Origin: Flavobacteriales bacterium UBA3477
GTDB lineage: Bacteria; Bacteroidota; Bacteroidia; Flavobacteriales; Schleiferiaceae
Assembly (NCBI GenBank): GCA_002378005.1
Contig: DFQY01000021.1
Location: 1 to 23,149, forward strand
DNA length: 23,149 nt
Direction: 5' to 3'
The notes beneath the pieces were generated by a model. It was not told the DNA's origin. It saw only the letters and a program-made list of their open reading frames with translations, and searched no databases. Positions 1 to 8,039 of this stretch are shown in pieces (within the stretch, counting starts at the first letter, position 1; the number at the start of each line of letters is the position of its first letter). The position numbers and the translations under genes are program-made.

Positions 1-681
1 ATCCAACTTTTTATAGGTCATCTCCGTGTAGAATCCTTCTTCGTCGGCCGGAATAATGGTCAGTTTAGACGGCAGCATTTGGCCGCCTAAATCCTTAATT
101 CCAGTCGCCTTGAGCGTCGTCACGAGGTAGTCGTCCTCATCGTAAAACTCCGTCCGCAACTGCAACGTTTGCTTCACAGAAATGTGGGTGATGACCTTTC
201 CCCATACGACTGCAGCCTCCGGTTTAGGGACCAATTCGATTTGGTAACAAGGGGTTCCGTCAATACTCACGATTCCCTTTAATTTGTGGGTGTAATCTTC
301 TACCAACGATCCTGCATTGATCAACGCATCGTTCGTGAAATCTGTCCCCATCCAGCTCTGCACCATCGCCGCTGGCAAGGCCACTACCTTTTTGATGCCC
401 GGAACATAATGCCACACATCATCGCCATTGCGCAAGAACACTGTTCCCTTCTCACGCGCCGGGCCGGTAATGAGGATCATGGTTTTATCCATGCCTTCAT
501 TCCAAATCTTCGCATCCATAGTGCGCTCCCAACGCGGACGTACGGTGCGAATGCTTACCTCGGCTGCCGAGCGCGAACCACTCAACATTGCCTCAGCTTG
601 TTGTAAAAGAGTGGTGGGATTTTGCCCAAAGACGAACGTTGTCGCGCAGGCAAGGATTAGGGATGTAAAAAATCGTGTCAT
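1..681 (-). CDS. LolA-like outer membrane lipoprotein-sorting family protein (3' end cut by window)
   Basis: Reading the minus strand from the ATG at 681 gives an open frame of 227 codons that runs off the window's left edge, so the C-terminus is missing. The first 19 or 20 residues look like a type I signal peptide (MTRFF, a hydrophobic stretch, then FG/QN), so the product should be exported to the periplasm. The body is a beta-rich domain with segments such as RNGDDVWHYVPGIKKV and SWMGTDFTND, characteristic of the COG2834 / PF17131 outer membrane lipoprotein-sorting family. These proteins resemble LolA in fold and often accompany exporter genes. It follows gpsA after 52 bases on the same strand and may be the third gene of that run. 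The exact role is not known. The family call is firm; a true LolA function is not implied. Confidence 0.88.
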   Translation of the reverse strand, partial: MTRFFTSLILACATTFVFGQNPTTLLQQAEAMLSGSRSAAEVSIRTVRPRWERTMDAKIWNEGMDKTMILITGPAREKGTVFLRNGDDVWHYVPGIKKVVALPAAMVQSWMGTDFTNDALINAGSLVEDYTHKLKGIVSIDGTPCYQIELVPKPEAAVVWGKVITHISVKQTLQLRTEFYDEDDYLVTTLKATGIKDLGGQMLPSKLTIIPADEEGFYTEMTYKKLD

Positions 682-733
682 AGCCTTAGGTCTGTTTGCT
701 TAACGCACGAGCCGGCACTATGTTTTCAAAGGG

Positions 734-1747
734 TTAGTTTAATTTGAGGGCCAATTTCGCCATCGTCTTCTTGGCCGATTTTCCCTCGTACAATACATCA
801 TAAACAGCCTTGACAATAGGCATGCGAACTTCGTGTTTTTTGCGAATCTTATACACCAATGGCACAGCATAATAACCTTCCGCTACCATGGTCATCTCAG
901 CCTTCGCGCTCTTCACCGTATAGCCCTTGCCCATCATGTTTCCGAGCATTCTATTTCTCGAGAATTGGCTGTAACAAGTAACCAAAAGATCACCTAGATA
1001 CGCGCTCTTTTTAATATTGATACTGCCTTCACAGGTGCTCTTCATGAATCTTCGCATCTCTCTTGCTGCATTCGAAATCAACACGGCCTGAAAATTATCT
1101 CCGTAGCCCAGACCATGGTACATCCCCGCCGCGATGGCATAGATGTTCTTCATCACCGCCGCATACTCCGTCCCATAGATGTCCTTACTCAACGTGCAGC
1201 GTACATAGTGGTTACGAAGCACACCTGCCACCGCCTCAGCGACTTCATCTTCTATGGCCGCAACGGTCAAAAAGCTCAAACGCTCCAATGCAATCTCCTC
1301 AGCATGACACGGCCCGGTAATCACCGCAATCTTGTTTTCAGGCACTCCGACCACTTCACGCAGGTACTCCCCAACAATCATGTTCTCGTCCGGGATAATC
1401 CCCTTGATGGTCGAACACACAATCTTTCCTTCCAAGGCACCAACTTCCATGCCTTGCAAAACCTCCTTAACGAAGGCACTTGGCACGGCAAAAATGATCA
1501 TATCCGCAGCAGCCATGGTCGCATTGATATCGGTGTAGATGAGAATACTATTCGGATCAAACCCAACACTAGAAAGGTACCGCGGGTTGTGGTGGTAGCG
1601 CTTAATATGCAAGGCACTCTCCTCATTGTGCATCCACCAATGGCAGCTGCCTAAATTTTCGCTGACCATCTTCACCACGGCAGTCCCGAAAGACCCGCCA
1701 CCGATAACGGCAACTCTTGGCGTATTCGTGTCCAATTCTACCCCCAT
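734..1747 (-). CDS. gpsA: NAD(P)H-dependent glycerol-3-phosphate dehydrogenase
   Basis: This cytoplasmic enzyme reduces dihydroxyacetone phosphate to sn-glycerol-3-phosphate, the backbone precursor of phospholipids. The 337-residue length is normal. The Rossmann nucleotide-binding loop GGGSFGTA lies at residues 16-23, FAVPS at 86-90, and GPCHAEE at 145-151 where many other phyla have GPSFA. The conserved lysine of the MKN motif is K200, and the substrate-side segment LGDLLVTCYSQFSRNR follows at about residue 250. The start ATG shares its A with the last base of the upstream peptidase's TAA stop (TAATG), which suggests translational coupling to that gene. Family membership is clear. Confidence 0.96.
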   Translation of the reverse strand: MGVELDTNTPRVAVIGGGSFGTAVVKMVSENLGSCHWWMHNEESALHIKRYHHNPRYLSSVGFDPNSILIYTDINATMAAADMIIFAVPSAFVKEVLQGMEVGALEGKIVCSTIKGIIPDENMIVGEYLREVVGVPENKIAVITGPCHAEEIALERLSFLTVAAIEDEVAEAVAGVLRNHYVRCTLSKDIYGTEYAAVMKNIYAIAAGMYHGLGYGDNFQAVLISNAAREMRRFMKSTCEGSINIKKSAYLGDLLVTCYSQFSRNRMLGNMMGKGYTVKSAKAEMTMVAEGYYAVPLVYKIRKKHEVRMPIVKAVYDVLYEGKSAKKTMAKLALKLN

Positions 1748-3420
1748 TAGAACGTAATTTCAGTTTCTACCTCTTCCCCGTCACGGGTATAGATCAAAGT
1801 GGTCGTATCGCCCTTCTTGAAGGCGCCCAATGCGGTCATGTACGCATAAATATCATCAATAGCGATATCGCCAATCTTCAAGATCACGTCGCCAGATTTC
1901 AGACCCGCATTGGCCCCGGGGCGCCCTTCGGTCGCCCCGTCGATACGAAGTCCCGGCCCGCCAAAGAGGTAATCTGGCACGACACCTAAGGTCACGGAGA
2001 AATTAGGCGTTGTAGTCTGCTCCGAAGCCGTCGTTTTCTGGAAAGTGAGTTGGTCGTAATTCGCCGTGCGAGCAGTAATGGTGTAGATCAAAGAGGCGAG
2101 TTTCGCCATGCCTTTGTAGTTGATCTTTTCCGCATCGTCGGTCGGCTTGTGGTAATCATCATGGGTTCCGGTGAACAGGTGCAATACCGGCAAATCCTTA
2201 TAGTAGAAAGAGGTCTGGTCAGACGGTCCTACACCGGCAGGATCTCTTTTGATGTCCAAACCGTGAATAGGTGTGTCTAGAATCTCGTCCCATTCTGCTG
2301 CGGTACCCGTTCCGGAGAGTTGGAGACGGTTTTCACGCAAGCGTCCCACCATGTCGCTATTGATCATGAAGGCAACCTCCTTCAGCGGAAATGTTGGGTT
2401 GTTGGTCCAATATTTTGAACCGATAAGGCCCAATTCCTCTGCACTGTAGAACTGGATCAAATAGTTGTAATTCGTTTCTTGGCGTTGGGCGTAATAGCGC
2501 ATGACTTCCAAAAGCAAGGTCGTTCCTGAGCCGTTGTCGTCGGCCCCGTTATGGATTGCAGCGGGTCCTTTATACAAGCTGTTCTCACCGCCCATACCTA
2601 GGTGGTCGTAGTGGGCGCCCAGAACGACGGTTTTGCGCTTGTTGTTGTGGATGTATCCGATCACATTGTAGCCGTCGCTGAAACGCTCCGACATGGAGAC
2701 CGCCATGGCTGTTTTTTGTGAATGTTTCATAAGCTTTACAGCCCATTTTTCATTGCGGACGAAGAAAACGGGTACGGAAGAGGCGTTGATGCTCTTGAAG
2801 AATTCTTGGGTATCTGAGGCGGTGCCGTCTGGGTTGATCAAAAGGACACCAACGGCACCTTTTTCTACGAGGTTGGCCACGCGTTCGTTCAAGCTGTGGT
2901 AAGCGGCATAGGCGCTGTGCGGGTGGATGCCGTCGGGTGAACTAACATTCATGACCGCGATTTTGCCATCAATGTCTAGCCCTGAGAAATCATCATAAGA
3001 GCCATTTTCAGTGGTGATGCCGTAGCCTACATACAGCGTTTTTGCTTCGGCGGAGCCGGCAGTGGCACTGATGGATACAGGGTAGAAATCCACATGGCCT
3101 TGTAGCGCTCCTCGGCCCACTAAAAGTGTAGTGGCATCATAGTCTACTGCCGCATATTCTGGCACTGGAAACTTTTGGAAGTAGCCATTTTCACCCATGG
3201 GCTCGATGCCCAGAGCTAGCATACGTCCGGCGATCATATCACGGGCAACGTCAGCCTCTACAGTTCCGGGCTTACGGCCCTTGAGTGAATCTGAAGACAA
3301 GAAAAAGAGGTCGTTTTCCATACGCTTGGTCGCATCAATATCGACAGGGACTTCTTGCGCAGATACTTGGACCGTAAAAACAGTCGTTAATAGGAGAATA
3401 AGGGGAGAGAACTTGTTCAT
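1747..3420 (-). CDS. Secreted M28 family metallopeptidase with PA-type insert and C-terminal PDZ domain
   Basis: This is a 557-residue exported zinc aminopeptidase-type enzyme. Residues 1-21 form a signal peptide ending in VSA/QE. A PA-like insert covers roughly 110-240. The M28 catalytic core follows, with the usual di-zinc ligand set visible: H270 in GAHYDHLG, bridging D294 in NGADDNGSG, the EE pair at 328-329 in SAEELGLIGS, D356 in NSDMVGR, and H424 in DDYHKPTDD. A PDZ domain occupies about 478-557, with a carboxylate-binding loop at DYLFGGPGL. All catalytic residues are present, so it is probably active in the periplasm or outside the cell. It heads the minus-strand run and its stop overlaps the gpsA start. 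Substrate is unknown. A TAnnTTTG box lies 22 bases upstream. Confidence 0.94.
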   Translation of the reverse strand: MNKFSPLILLLTTVFTVQVSAQEVPVDIDATKRMENDLFFLSSDSLKGRKPGTVEADVARDMIAGRMLALGIEPMGENGYFQKFPVPEYAAVDYDATTLLVGRGALQGHVDFYPVSISATAGSAEAKTLYVGYGITTENGSYDDFSGLDIDGKIAVMNVSSPDGIHPHSAYAAYHSLNERVANLVEKGAVGVLLINPDGTASDTQEFFKSINASSVPVFFVRNEKWAVKLMKHSQKTAMAVSMSERFSDGYNVIGYIHNNKRKTVVLGAHYDHLGMGGENSLYKGPAAIHNGADDNGSGTTLLLEVMRYYAQRQETNYNYLIQFYSAEELGLIGSKYWTNNPTFPLKEVAFMINSDMVGRLRENRLQLSGTGTAAEWDEILDTPIHGLDIKRDPAGVGPSDQTSFYYKDLPVLHLFTGTHDDYHKPTDDAEKINYKGMAKLASLIYTITARTANYDQLTFQKTTASEQTTTPNFSVTLGVVPDYLFGGPGLRIDGATEGRPGANAGLKSGDVILKIGDIAIDDIYAYMTALGAFKKGDTTTLIYTRDGEEVETEITF

Positions 3421-3441
3421 GAGTTCATGTTTGATTCCCTA

Positions 3442-3449
3442 CAAAGGTA
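3442..3449 (-). promoter_or_regulatory. Probable Bacteroidota -7 box for the M28 peptidase-gpsA run
   Basis: On the minus strand these bases read TACCTTTG, a full match to the Bacteroidota -7 consensus TAnnTTTG. The peptidase ATG at 3420 lies 21 bases downstream, which would leave a leader of about 15 bases. A clear -33 TTG is not seen; TTC stands 19 bases upstream. Confidence 0.5.
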
Positions 3450-3461
3450 GCGACCAAAGGT

Positions 3462-3469
3462 TATATTTG
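3462..3469 (+). promoter_or_regulatory. Probable Bacteroidota -7 box for the flippase-led envelope operon
   Basis: TATATTTG matches TAnnTTTG exactly. Transcription would begin near 3475, just past the GTG at 3474 that is the longest possible start, so the box favours the ATG at 3486 as the true start. No good -33 element is visible at the expected distance. The box lies back to back with the minus-strand box at 3442-3449. Confidence 0.45.
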
Positions 3470-3485
3470 AAGTGTGAGTAACGGT

Positions 3486-4940
3486 ATGAAAGCACTGGCC
3501 GGTCAAACGGCCATCTATGGACTAAGCAGCATCTTGGGGCGGATGATCAACTTCTTGTTGGTACCGCTTCAAACGGCGGTATTGACGCGTGCTGAATACG
3601 GCGTAAATGTTGACTTTTACTCCCTCATCGCCTTTCTTATTGTCATTGCCACCTTTGGCATGGAAACGGCGTATTTCAGGTATTCCGAGCAGGAAGGCTT
3701 TGAAGAGCCGAAGGTTTTTGGTGCCGCCGTTACTATGATAGGCATTGCCTTGGTGGCCATTTCCGCCTTTGCCTTTTTAGGGCAAGGGCCTTTGCTGGAA
3801 GCCATGCGCTACGAAGAAACGCCGCATTATCTGTTCTATTTGATTGCGATTTTAGGTTTGGATGCACTCAGTGCTATTCCTTTTGCCCGATTGCGTCGCG
3901 AGAATAAAGCGTGGCGATTTGCCGGGATAAAATTGGCCCTGATACTTTCGAACGTTGCCATCAACCTGTACATCTTCCTGCCCGCCTACTGGGAGCAGCA
4001 CGGATCTACCGGGTGGTGGATGCATGATTTGCGCGGGGTGGACTACATCTTTATTGCGAATTTCTGGGCGTCCCTTCTCATGTTTGGACTGCTCGTTCCG
4101 ACTCTTTTCCCGTTCAAACTGCATTTGGAGCGCAAATACGTTTTGACGCTGCTAAAGTTCGGTATACCGCTACTTATTGGAGGCCTAGCGGGTATTGCAA
4201 ACGAAATGCTCGACCGCCAATTATTGAAATACCTCCTGCCTGAAAACAGTTGGGCGGAAGGTGTGGGAACCTATGGCGCCGTCTACAAAATCTCCATCTT
4301 CCTCATCTTGTTCAACCAGGCCTTCCGTTACGCCGCTGAGCCGTTTTTCTTCAGCAATGCAAAAACTGACCAAGGGCCCAAAAAGATGGCCCAAGTCATG
4401 GAAGGATTTACTTGGGTAATGAGCGTTGGCTTCGTACTGATCATCGCGGGGCTCGATTTCCTCAAGTTCTTTGTAGACGAGAAATTTTGGGTCGGTTTGT
4501 ATTTAGTGCCCATCCTCTTGTTAGCGAATGTAATTCTCGGTATCAACACCAACCTCAACGTGTGGTACAAGGTCAGCGACAAGACTCGATATGGCATCTA
4601 CATCACCTTTGTCGGGTTGGCCTTTACTGTCATTGGCAACGTCGTTCTTATCCCGTCCATGGGGATTTTAGGTGCCGCCATTACCACCTTGATAGCCTAC
4701 ACCGGGATGTTTTTCGCAAGTATGTACTGGGGACAAAAGCACTATCCTGTACCTTACAATTGGGGCAAACTCAGTGCATTTGTATTAGGTGCTACCGCAG
4801 TCGTTTGGGTAATCTATTACACGGGAATATCGAACACTGCCCTAAAGCTGCTCTTTGGCGGGCTTTATCTTATGGTTATGGTCATGGTAGAACGCCGTGG
4901 ACTCTTTAAATTCGCATTTCGTCATGAAAATAAAAGTTAA
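3486..4940 (+). CDS. Wzx/MATE-like polysaccharide flippase (lipopolysaccharide biosynthesis protein)
   Basis: This is a very hydrophobic inner-membrane protein of 484 residues with about 12 to 14 predicted membrane segments. It belongs to the MOP exporter superfamily that flips lipid-linked sugars. The N-terminus LAGQTAIYGLSSILGR is typical of Bacteroidota members annotated as lipopolysaccharide or polysaccharide biosynthesis proteins. I chose the ATG at 3486 because a TAnnTTTG box ends at 3469, leaving no room for a transcript that includes the in-frame GTG at 3474; that GTG would add four residues. The last 17 bases overlap the dut start. Which lipid-linked glycan it moves cannot be told from sequence. 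A MurJ-like role is possible but less likely. Confidence 0.88.
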   Translation: MKALAGQTAIYGLSSILGRMINFLLVPLQTAVLTRAEYGVNVDFYSLIAFLIVIATFGMETAYFRYSEQEGFEEPKVFGAAVTMIGIALVAISAFAFLGQGPLLEAMRYEETPHYLFYLIAILGLDALSAIPFARLRRENKAWRFAGIKLALILSNVAINLYIFLPAYWEQHGSTGWWMHDLRGVDYIFIANFWASLLMFGLLVPTLFPFKLHLERKYVLTLLKFGIPLLIGGLAGIANEMLDRQLLKYLLPENSWAEGVGTYGAVYKISIFLILFNQAFRYAAEPFFFSNAKTDQGPKKMAQVMEGFTWVMSVGFVLIIAGLDFLKFFVDEKFWVGLYLVPILLLANVILGINTNLNVWYKVSDKTRYGIYITFVGLAFTVIGNVVLIPSMGILGAAITTLIAYTGMFFASMYWGQKHYPVPYNWGKLSAFVLGATAVVWVIYYTGISNTALKLLFGGLYLMVMVMVERRGLFKFAFRHENKS

Positions 4941-5358
4941 CTATACCGGAAAGCACGAGCTTCCACAGTTTGAAACTGCGCAAAGTGCGGGTATGGACCT
5001 TCGGGCTAATATCGACGTACCAGTGGTATTGCAACCTGGGGACCGAGCACTTATTCCAACGGGAATTAAGATGGCTTTGCCAGATGGTTACGAAGCTCAA
5101 ATTCGCCCTCGTTCAGGATTGGCCTACAAACAGGGTATTACCGTGCTGAACAGTCCGGGTACCATCGATGCTGATTACCGCGGGGATGTAGGTGTACTTT
5201 TAATCAATCACGGCCGCGAGCCCTTCACCGTAGAAGATGGCATGCGCGTGGCTCAAATGGTTGTGGCACAATATTCGCAATTCCAGTGGAAACCTGTTGA
5301 AGATCTCGAAGAGACCGACCGCGGCGAAGGCGGCTTTGGCAGTACTGGAAAACAATAA
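4924..5358 (+). CDS. dut: dUTP diphosphatase
   Basis: This trimeric cytoplasmic enzyme hydrolyses dUTP to dUMP and pyrophosphate, keeping uracil out of DNA and supplying dUMP for thymidylate synthesis. All five family motifs are present in the 144 residues: AGMDLRA (22-28), RPRSGLAYK (61-69), the LNSPGTIDADYRGD segment with catalytic D82 (75-88), RVAQMVV (108-114) and the C-terminal arm RGEGGFGSTG (133-142). The frame is open upstream to an ATG at 4897, but MKIKVNYT at 4924 fits the family and overlaps the flippase end by only 17 bases. The gene sits inside an envelope operon, a position I recall from other Flavobacteriia. Confidence 0.97.
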   Translation: MKIKVNYTGKHELPQFETAQSAGMDLRANIDVPVVLQPGDRALIPTGIKMALPDGYEAQIRPRSGLAYKQGITVLNSPGTIDADYRGDVGVLLINHGREPFTVEDGMRVAQMVVAQYSQFQWKPVEDLEETDRGEGGFGSTGKQ

Positions 5359-5385
5359 GAAACAACCAATATTACCTATAGACAG

Positions 5386-6393
5386 ATGAAGATTATCGTA
5401 CCCATGGCAGGAAGGGGCTCAAGATTGCGCCCGCATACCCTCACGGTTCCGAAACCACTAATCCCTATTGCTGGAAAGCCTATTGTTCAACGTCTCGTGG
5501 AGGACATTGTCTCTGTTTGTGGCGATAAGCAGGTGACTGAAATCGCTTTTATCATCGGAGATTTCGGCGAACAGGTAGAAAAAGACCTGATTAAGGTGGC
5601 AGAGAATTTGGGTGCGAAAGGCAGCATCTACTACCAAGATAAACCACTAGGTACGGCGCACGCCATTCACTGTGCTGCAGATAGTATGGACGATGAGATC
5701 GTCGTTGCCTTTGCAGATACTTTGTTCCGTGCTGATTTTACCCTTGATACGGAAGCAGATTCTGTTATTTGGGTAAAACAGGTAGAAGATCCGTCGGCTT
5801 ATGGTGTGGTCCAATTCGCTGAAGACGGCACCATCAACAACTTCGTAGAGAAGCCACAAGAGTTTGTATCGGATTTGGCCATCATCGGGATCTACTACTT
5901 CAAAGACGGCCCAGGATTACGTAAGGAATTGAAGTACATTCTAGACAATGATCTTCGTCCGAGCGGTGAATACCAACTAACCGATGCCCTCAGCGCCTTA
6001 ATGAATCAAGGCAAAGTCTTCAAGCCAGGCACCGTGAACGATTGGATGGATTGCGGAAACAAGGCCATCACCGTGGAAACGAATTCAAAGATGTTGGGCT
6101 ACCTCCAAGGCAAAGCAGAGCTCCGCGGAGAGAACATCACACTCGAGAATTCAACGATCATTGAGCCTTGCTACATCGGATCTAATGTTGTTTTGAAGAA
6201 CGCAACCGTTGGGCCAAATGTGAGTTTAGGCGAAGGTTGTGTGGTTGAAGACGCGACCATTGAAGGTTCGCTTGTTCAAACCAACAGCACTATTAAAAAC
6301 ATTAATCTCAAGGACAGCATGATAGGTAACCATGCACACGTAGATGGGAATTGGACCTCGCTATCTGTAGGAGATTATTCAACAATGGACTAA
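5386..6393 (+). CDS. Sugar-phosphate nucleotidyltransferase with left-handed beta-helix tail
   Basis: The product should join a nucleoside triphosphate to a sugar 1-phosphate to give an NDP-sugar. It has 335 residues. The N-terminal Rossmann-like domain carries the pyrophosphorylase signature MAGRGSRLRPHT...PKP (7-24), PLGTAHA (87-93), the metal-binding FAD motif (109-111) and VEKP (154-157). From about residue 245 there are hexapeptide-type repeats (for example IIEPCYIGSNVVLKNATVG) forming a short left-handed beta-helix. The exact sugar and base cannot be decided; glucose-1-phosphate thymidylyltransferase-like and mannose-1-phosphate guanylyltransferase-like are both possible. It lies 27 bases after dut, and its TAA shares a base with the next ATG. 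Together with the flippase it points to cell-surface glycan synthesis. Confidence 0.9.
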   Translation: MKIIVPMAGRGSRLRPHTLTVPKPLIPIAGKPIVQRLVEDIVSVCGDKQVTEIAFIIGDFGEQVEKDLIKVAENLGAKGSIYYQDKPLGTAHAIHCAADSMDDEIVVAFADTLFRADFTLDTEADSVIWVKQVEDPSAYGVVQFAEDGTINNFVEKPQEFVSDLAIIGIYYFKDGPGLRKELKYILDNDLRPSGEYQLTDALSALMNQGKVFKPGTVNDWMDCGNKAITVETNSKMLGYLQGKAELRGENITLENSTIIEPCYIGSNVVLKNATVGPNVSLGEGCVVEDATIEGSLVQTNSTIKNINLKDSMIGNHAHVDGNWTSLSVGDYSTMD

Positions 6394-8039
6394 TGCAGAA
6401 ATGGCTGGTCGCCGTCCAGGCGCTTCTTTTTTCAGCAACCTTATTTGCTCAGGGCCCTTCGCAAGAGGGGCCTTCTGCATTAAGCAATACGTACTATCAA
6501 GCGGAAACGTATCGCTTGACGGGGCGTGCTATGCTGGCCATTGAAGCGTATGAAATGCTCCTTGAAAGTGACGAGTATGCTGAAGCTGCACATTACCAGC
6601 TCGCCCGATTACACTTTGAACAAGGATCCATTTATCCCGCCTTTCAATATGCAAGCAATGGCGCAGATTTGTATCCAGAGAACACCTGGATGCTTCGACT
6701 CAAGGCACAATGCGCAAAGCAAATGGGCGATACCAAGAGTGCTGGAGCGGCATTTGAGGCACTAGCAAAACTCCAGCCAGGGCAGCCGAATTATTTGTTC
6801 GACGCCTTTGGGGTATACCTCCAAGGAAATGAGATAAACGATGCCCTTCGCGTGTTGGATGTTGTGGCACAAGAATATGGGAACACACCTGAATTGGTCA
6901 GTGACCAAGTAAGCCTTCACCTTCAACAAAATGACGAAAAAGGGGCTGAAAAAGTCTTGCTGAACACCATCAAAGCAGATCCTACGGTACCGGAGTACTA
7001 TGGGCTCCTCAGTCAGTTCTATGACGGGAACGGAAAGGGCAAGAAAGCCATCAAGCTATTGGACAAGGCCGTGGAGCGATTCCCGTTGAATGGGCCGCTG
7101 CACATGGAATTGGCCCGGATATCTCAGCGCTTTGGCAAAACCGCGCAAGCCATGTACCACATGGAGCAGGGGTTGGTACTGGACGGTGTGCCTATACTAG
7201 ACCTGATGCCAGTTGCCCTAAGTATCTACCAGAACAGGGGAAATCCGGAATTTGGCGAGCTCTTCGAGCGTGTATATCCTGTGCTGGAAAAGAAGTACGA
7301 GGGCACCTTGCCTTTTACCTTGTTCCAGGCGGAAATCTACCTTCAAGAGAAACGCTACGAGGAGGCGATGGAGCGGTATGTGGAGGCCATAGAATTGGAC
7401 CCTAAAAATTATGAGCTCTACCAAATCGCCTATGCGATTAGTTCAGAAACCGGAGATTTGAGAGGGGGATTACTCATTCTAACCCTGATTGAACTCAACT
7501 TCCACGACCAAGGGGAAATTATGGATGCCCTGGCCTACGAGTTCTACTCCATCAAGTCTTGGGAGTCCTGTGCTAGAGTGGCACTGGAGCGTGCCGCCTT
7601 GACCTTGGACCCAGAAATGGCGGGAGGTTTATATGCACTTGCGGGGACGGCCTTGTTCGAATTAGATTCTGTACAATCCGGCTCAGAAGCTTACGAAAAA
7701 GCCTTGGTGATGGACCGCAGCGGCGCCAACCTCAACAACTACGCTTGGGACCTTGCGACCCATGATGCTAACTTAGAATATGCCCTGGCATTGACCCAGG
7801 AATCTAACGACCTGCAAACTCTTGAACCGACCTATTTGGATACTTGGGCATGGGTATTGTATAAATTGGGACGGTACGACGAAGCCCGGGAAAAAATTAA
7901 GGTAGCTTTGCAACTGCTGAGAACCACCCCCGATGCTGTGATCTATCGCCATGCTGCGGCCATTGAAGAAGCTGCTGGCAATAGCGCACAAGCTGAGGAG
8001 TACCGAAACAAAGCAAAGGCATTGAACGGTGACAAATGA
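6393..8039 (+). CDS. Exported tetratricopeptide repeat protein
   Basis: This is a 548-residue protein with an N-terminal signal peptide (about residues 1-19, ending LFA/QG) followed by TPR-type helix pairs for nearly its full length. Examples are the stretches around AEAAHYQLARLHFEQGS, RYEEAMERYVEAIELDPKN and YLDTWAWVLYKLGRYDEA. It should act as a periplasmic or outer-membrane-facing scaffold; no enzyme motif is visible. The frame extends upstream to an ATG at 6351, but the start at 6393 forms a TAATG overlap with the preceding gene and is followed at once by the signal peptide, so I chose it. No lipobox cysteine is present. Its neighbours are a DUF4292 lipoprotein and an EnvC-like protein, suggesting a joint envelope role that remains unknown. 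Confidence 0.88.
   Translation: MQKWLVAVQALLFSATLFAQGPSQEGPSALSNTYYQAETYRLTGRAMLAIEAYEMLLESDEYAEAAHYQLARLHFEQGSIYPAFQYASNGADLYPENTWMLRLKAQCAKQMGDTKSAGAAFEALAKLQPGQPNYLFDAFGVYLQGNEINDALRVLDVVAQEYGNTPELVSDQVSLHLQQNDEKGAEKVLLNTIKADPTVPEYYGLLSQFYDGNGKGKKAIKLLDKAVERFPLNGPLHMELARISQRFGKTAQAMYHMEQGLVLDGVPILDLMPVALSIYQNRGNPEFGELFERVYPVLEKKYEGTLPFTLFQAEIYLQEKRYEEAMERYVEAIELDPKNYELYQIAYAISSETGDLRGGLLILTLIELNFHDQGEIMDALAYEFYSIKSWESCARVALERAALTLDPEMAGGLYALAGTALFELDSVQSGSEAYEKALVMDRSGANLNNYAWDLATHDANLEYALALTQESNDLQTLEPTYLDTWAWVLYKLGRYDEAREKIKVALQLLRTTPDAVIYRHAAAIEEAAGNSAQAEEYRNKAKALNGDK

Noticed and set aside
286..703. Two plus-strand open frames of about 90 to 106 codons at the left end
   Set aside because: They lie opposite the LolA-like gene, whose signal peptide and domain are clear; the plus frames have no recognisable features.
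682..733. GCAC direct repeats and a GCCGGC palindrome between gpsA and the LolA-like gene
   Set aside because: Too short to be meaningful, with no T-run and no TAnnTTTG box of correct spacing; a near match has four bases between TA and TTTG.
1115..1654. Long plus-strand open frame (179 codons) antisense to gpsA
   Set aside because: It has no recognisable domain, and gpsA on the other strand explains the sequence with all family motifs.
4412..4909. Plus-strand frame (165 codons) inside the flippase gene
   Set aside because: The product is rich in R, H and C with no domain; it is a shadow of the membrane protein gene in another frame.
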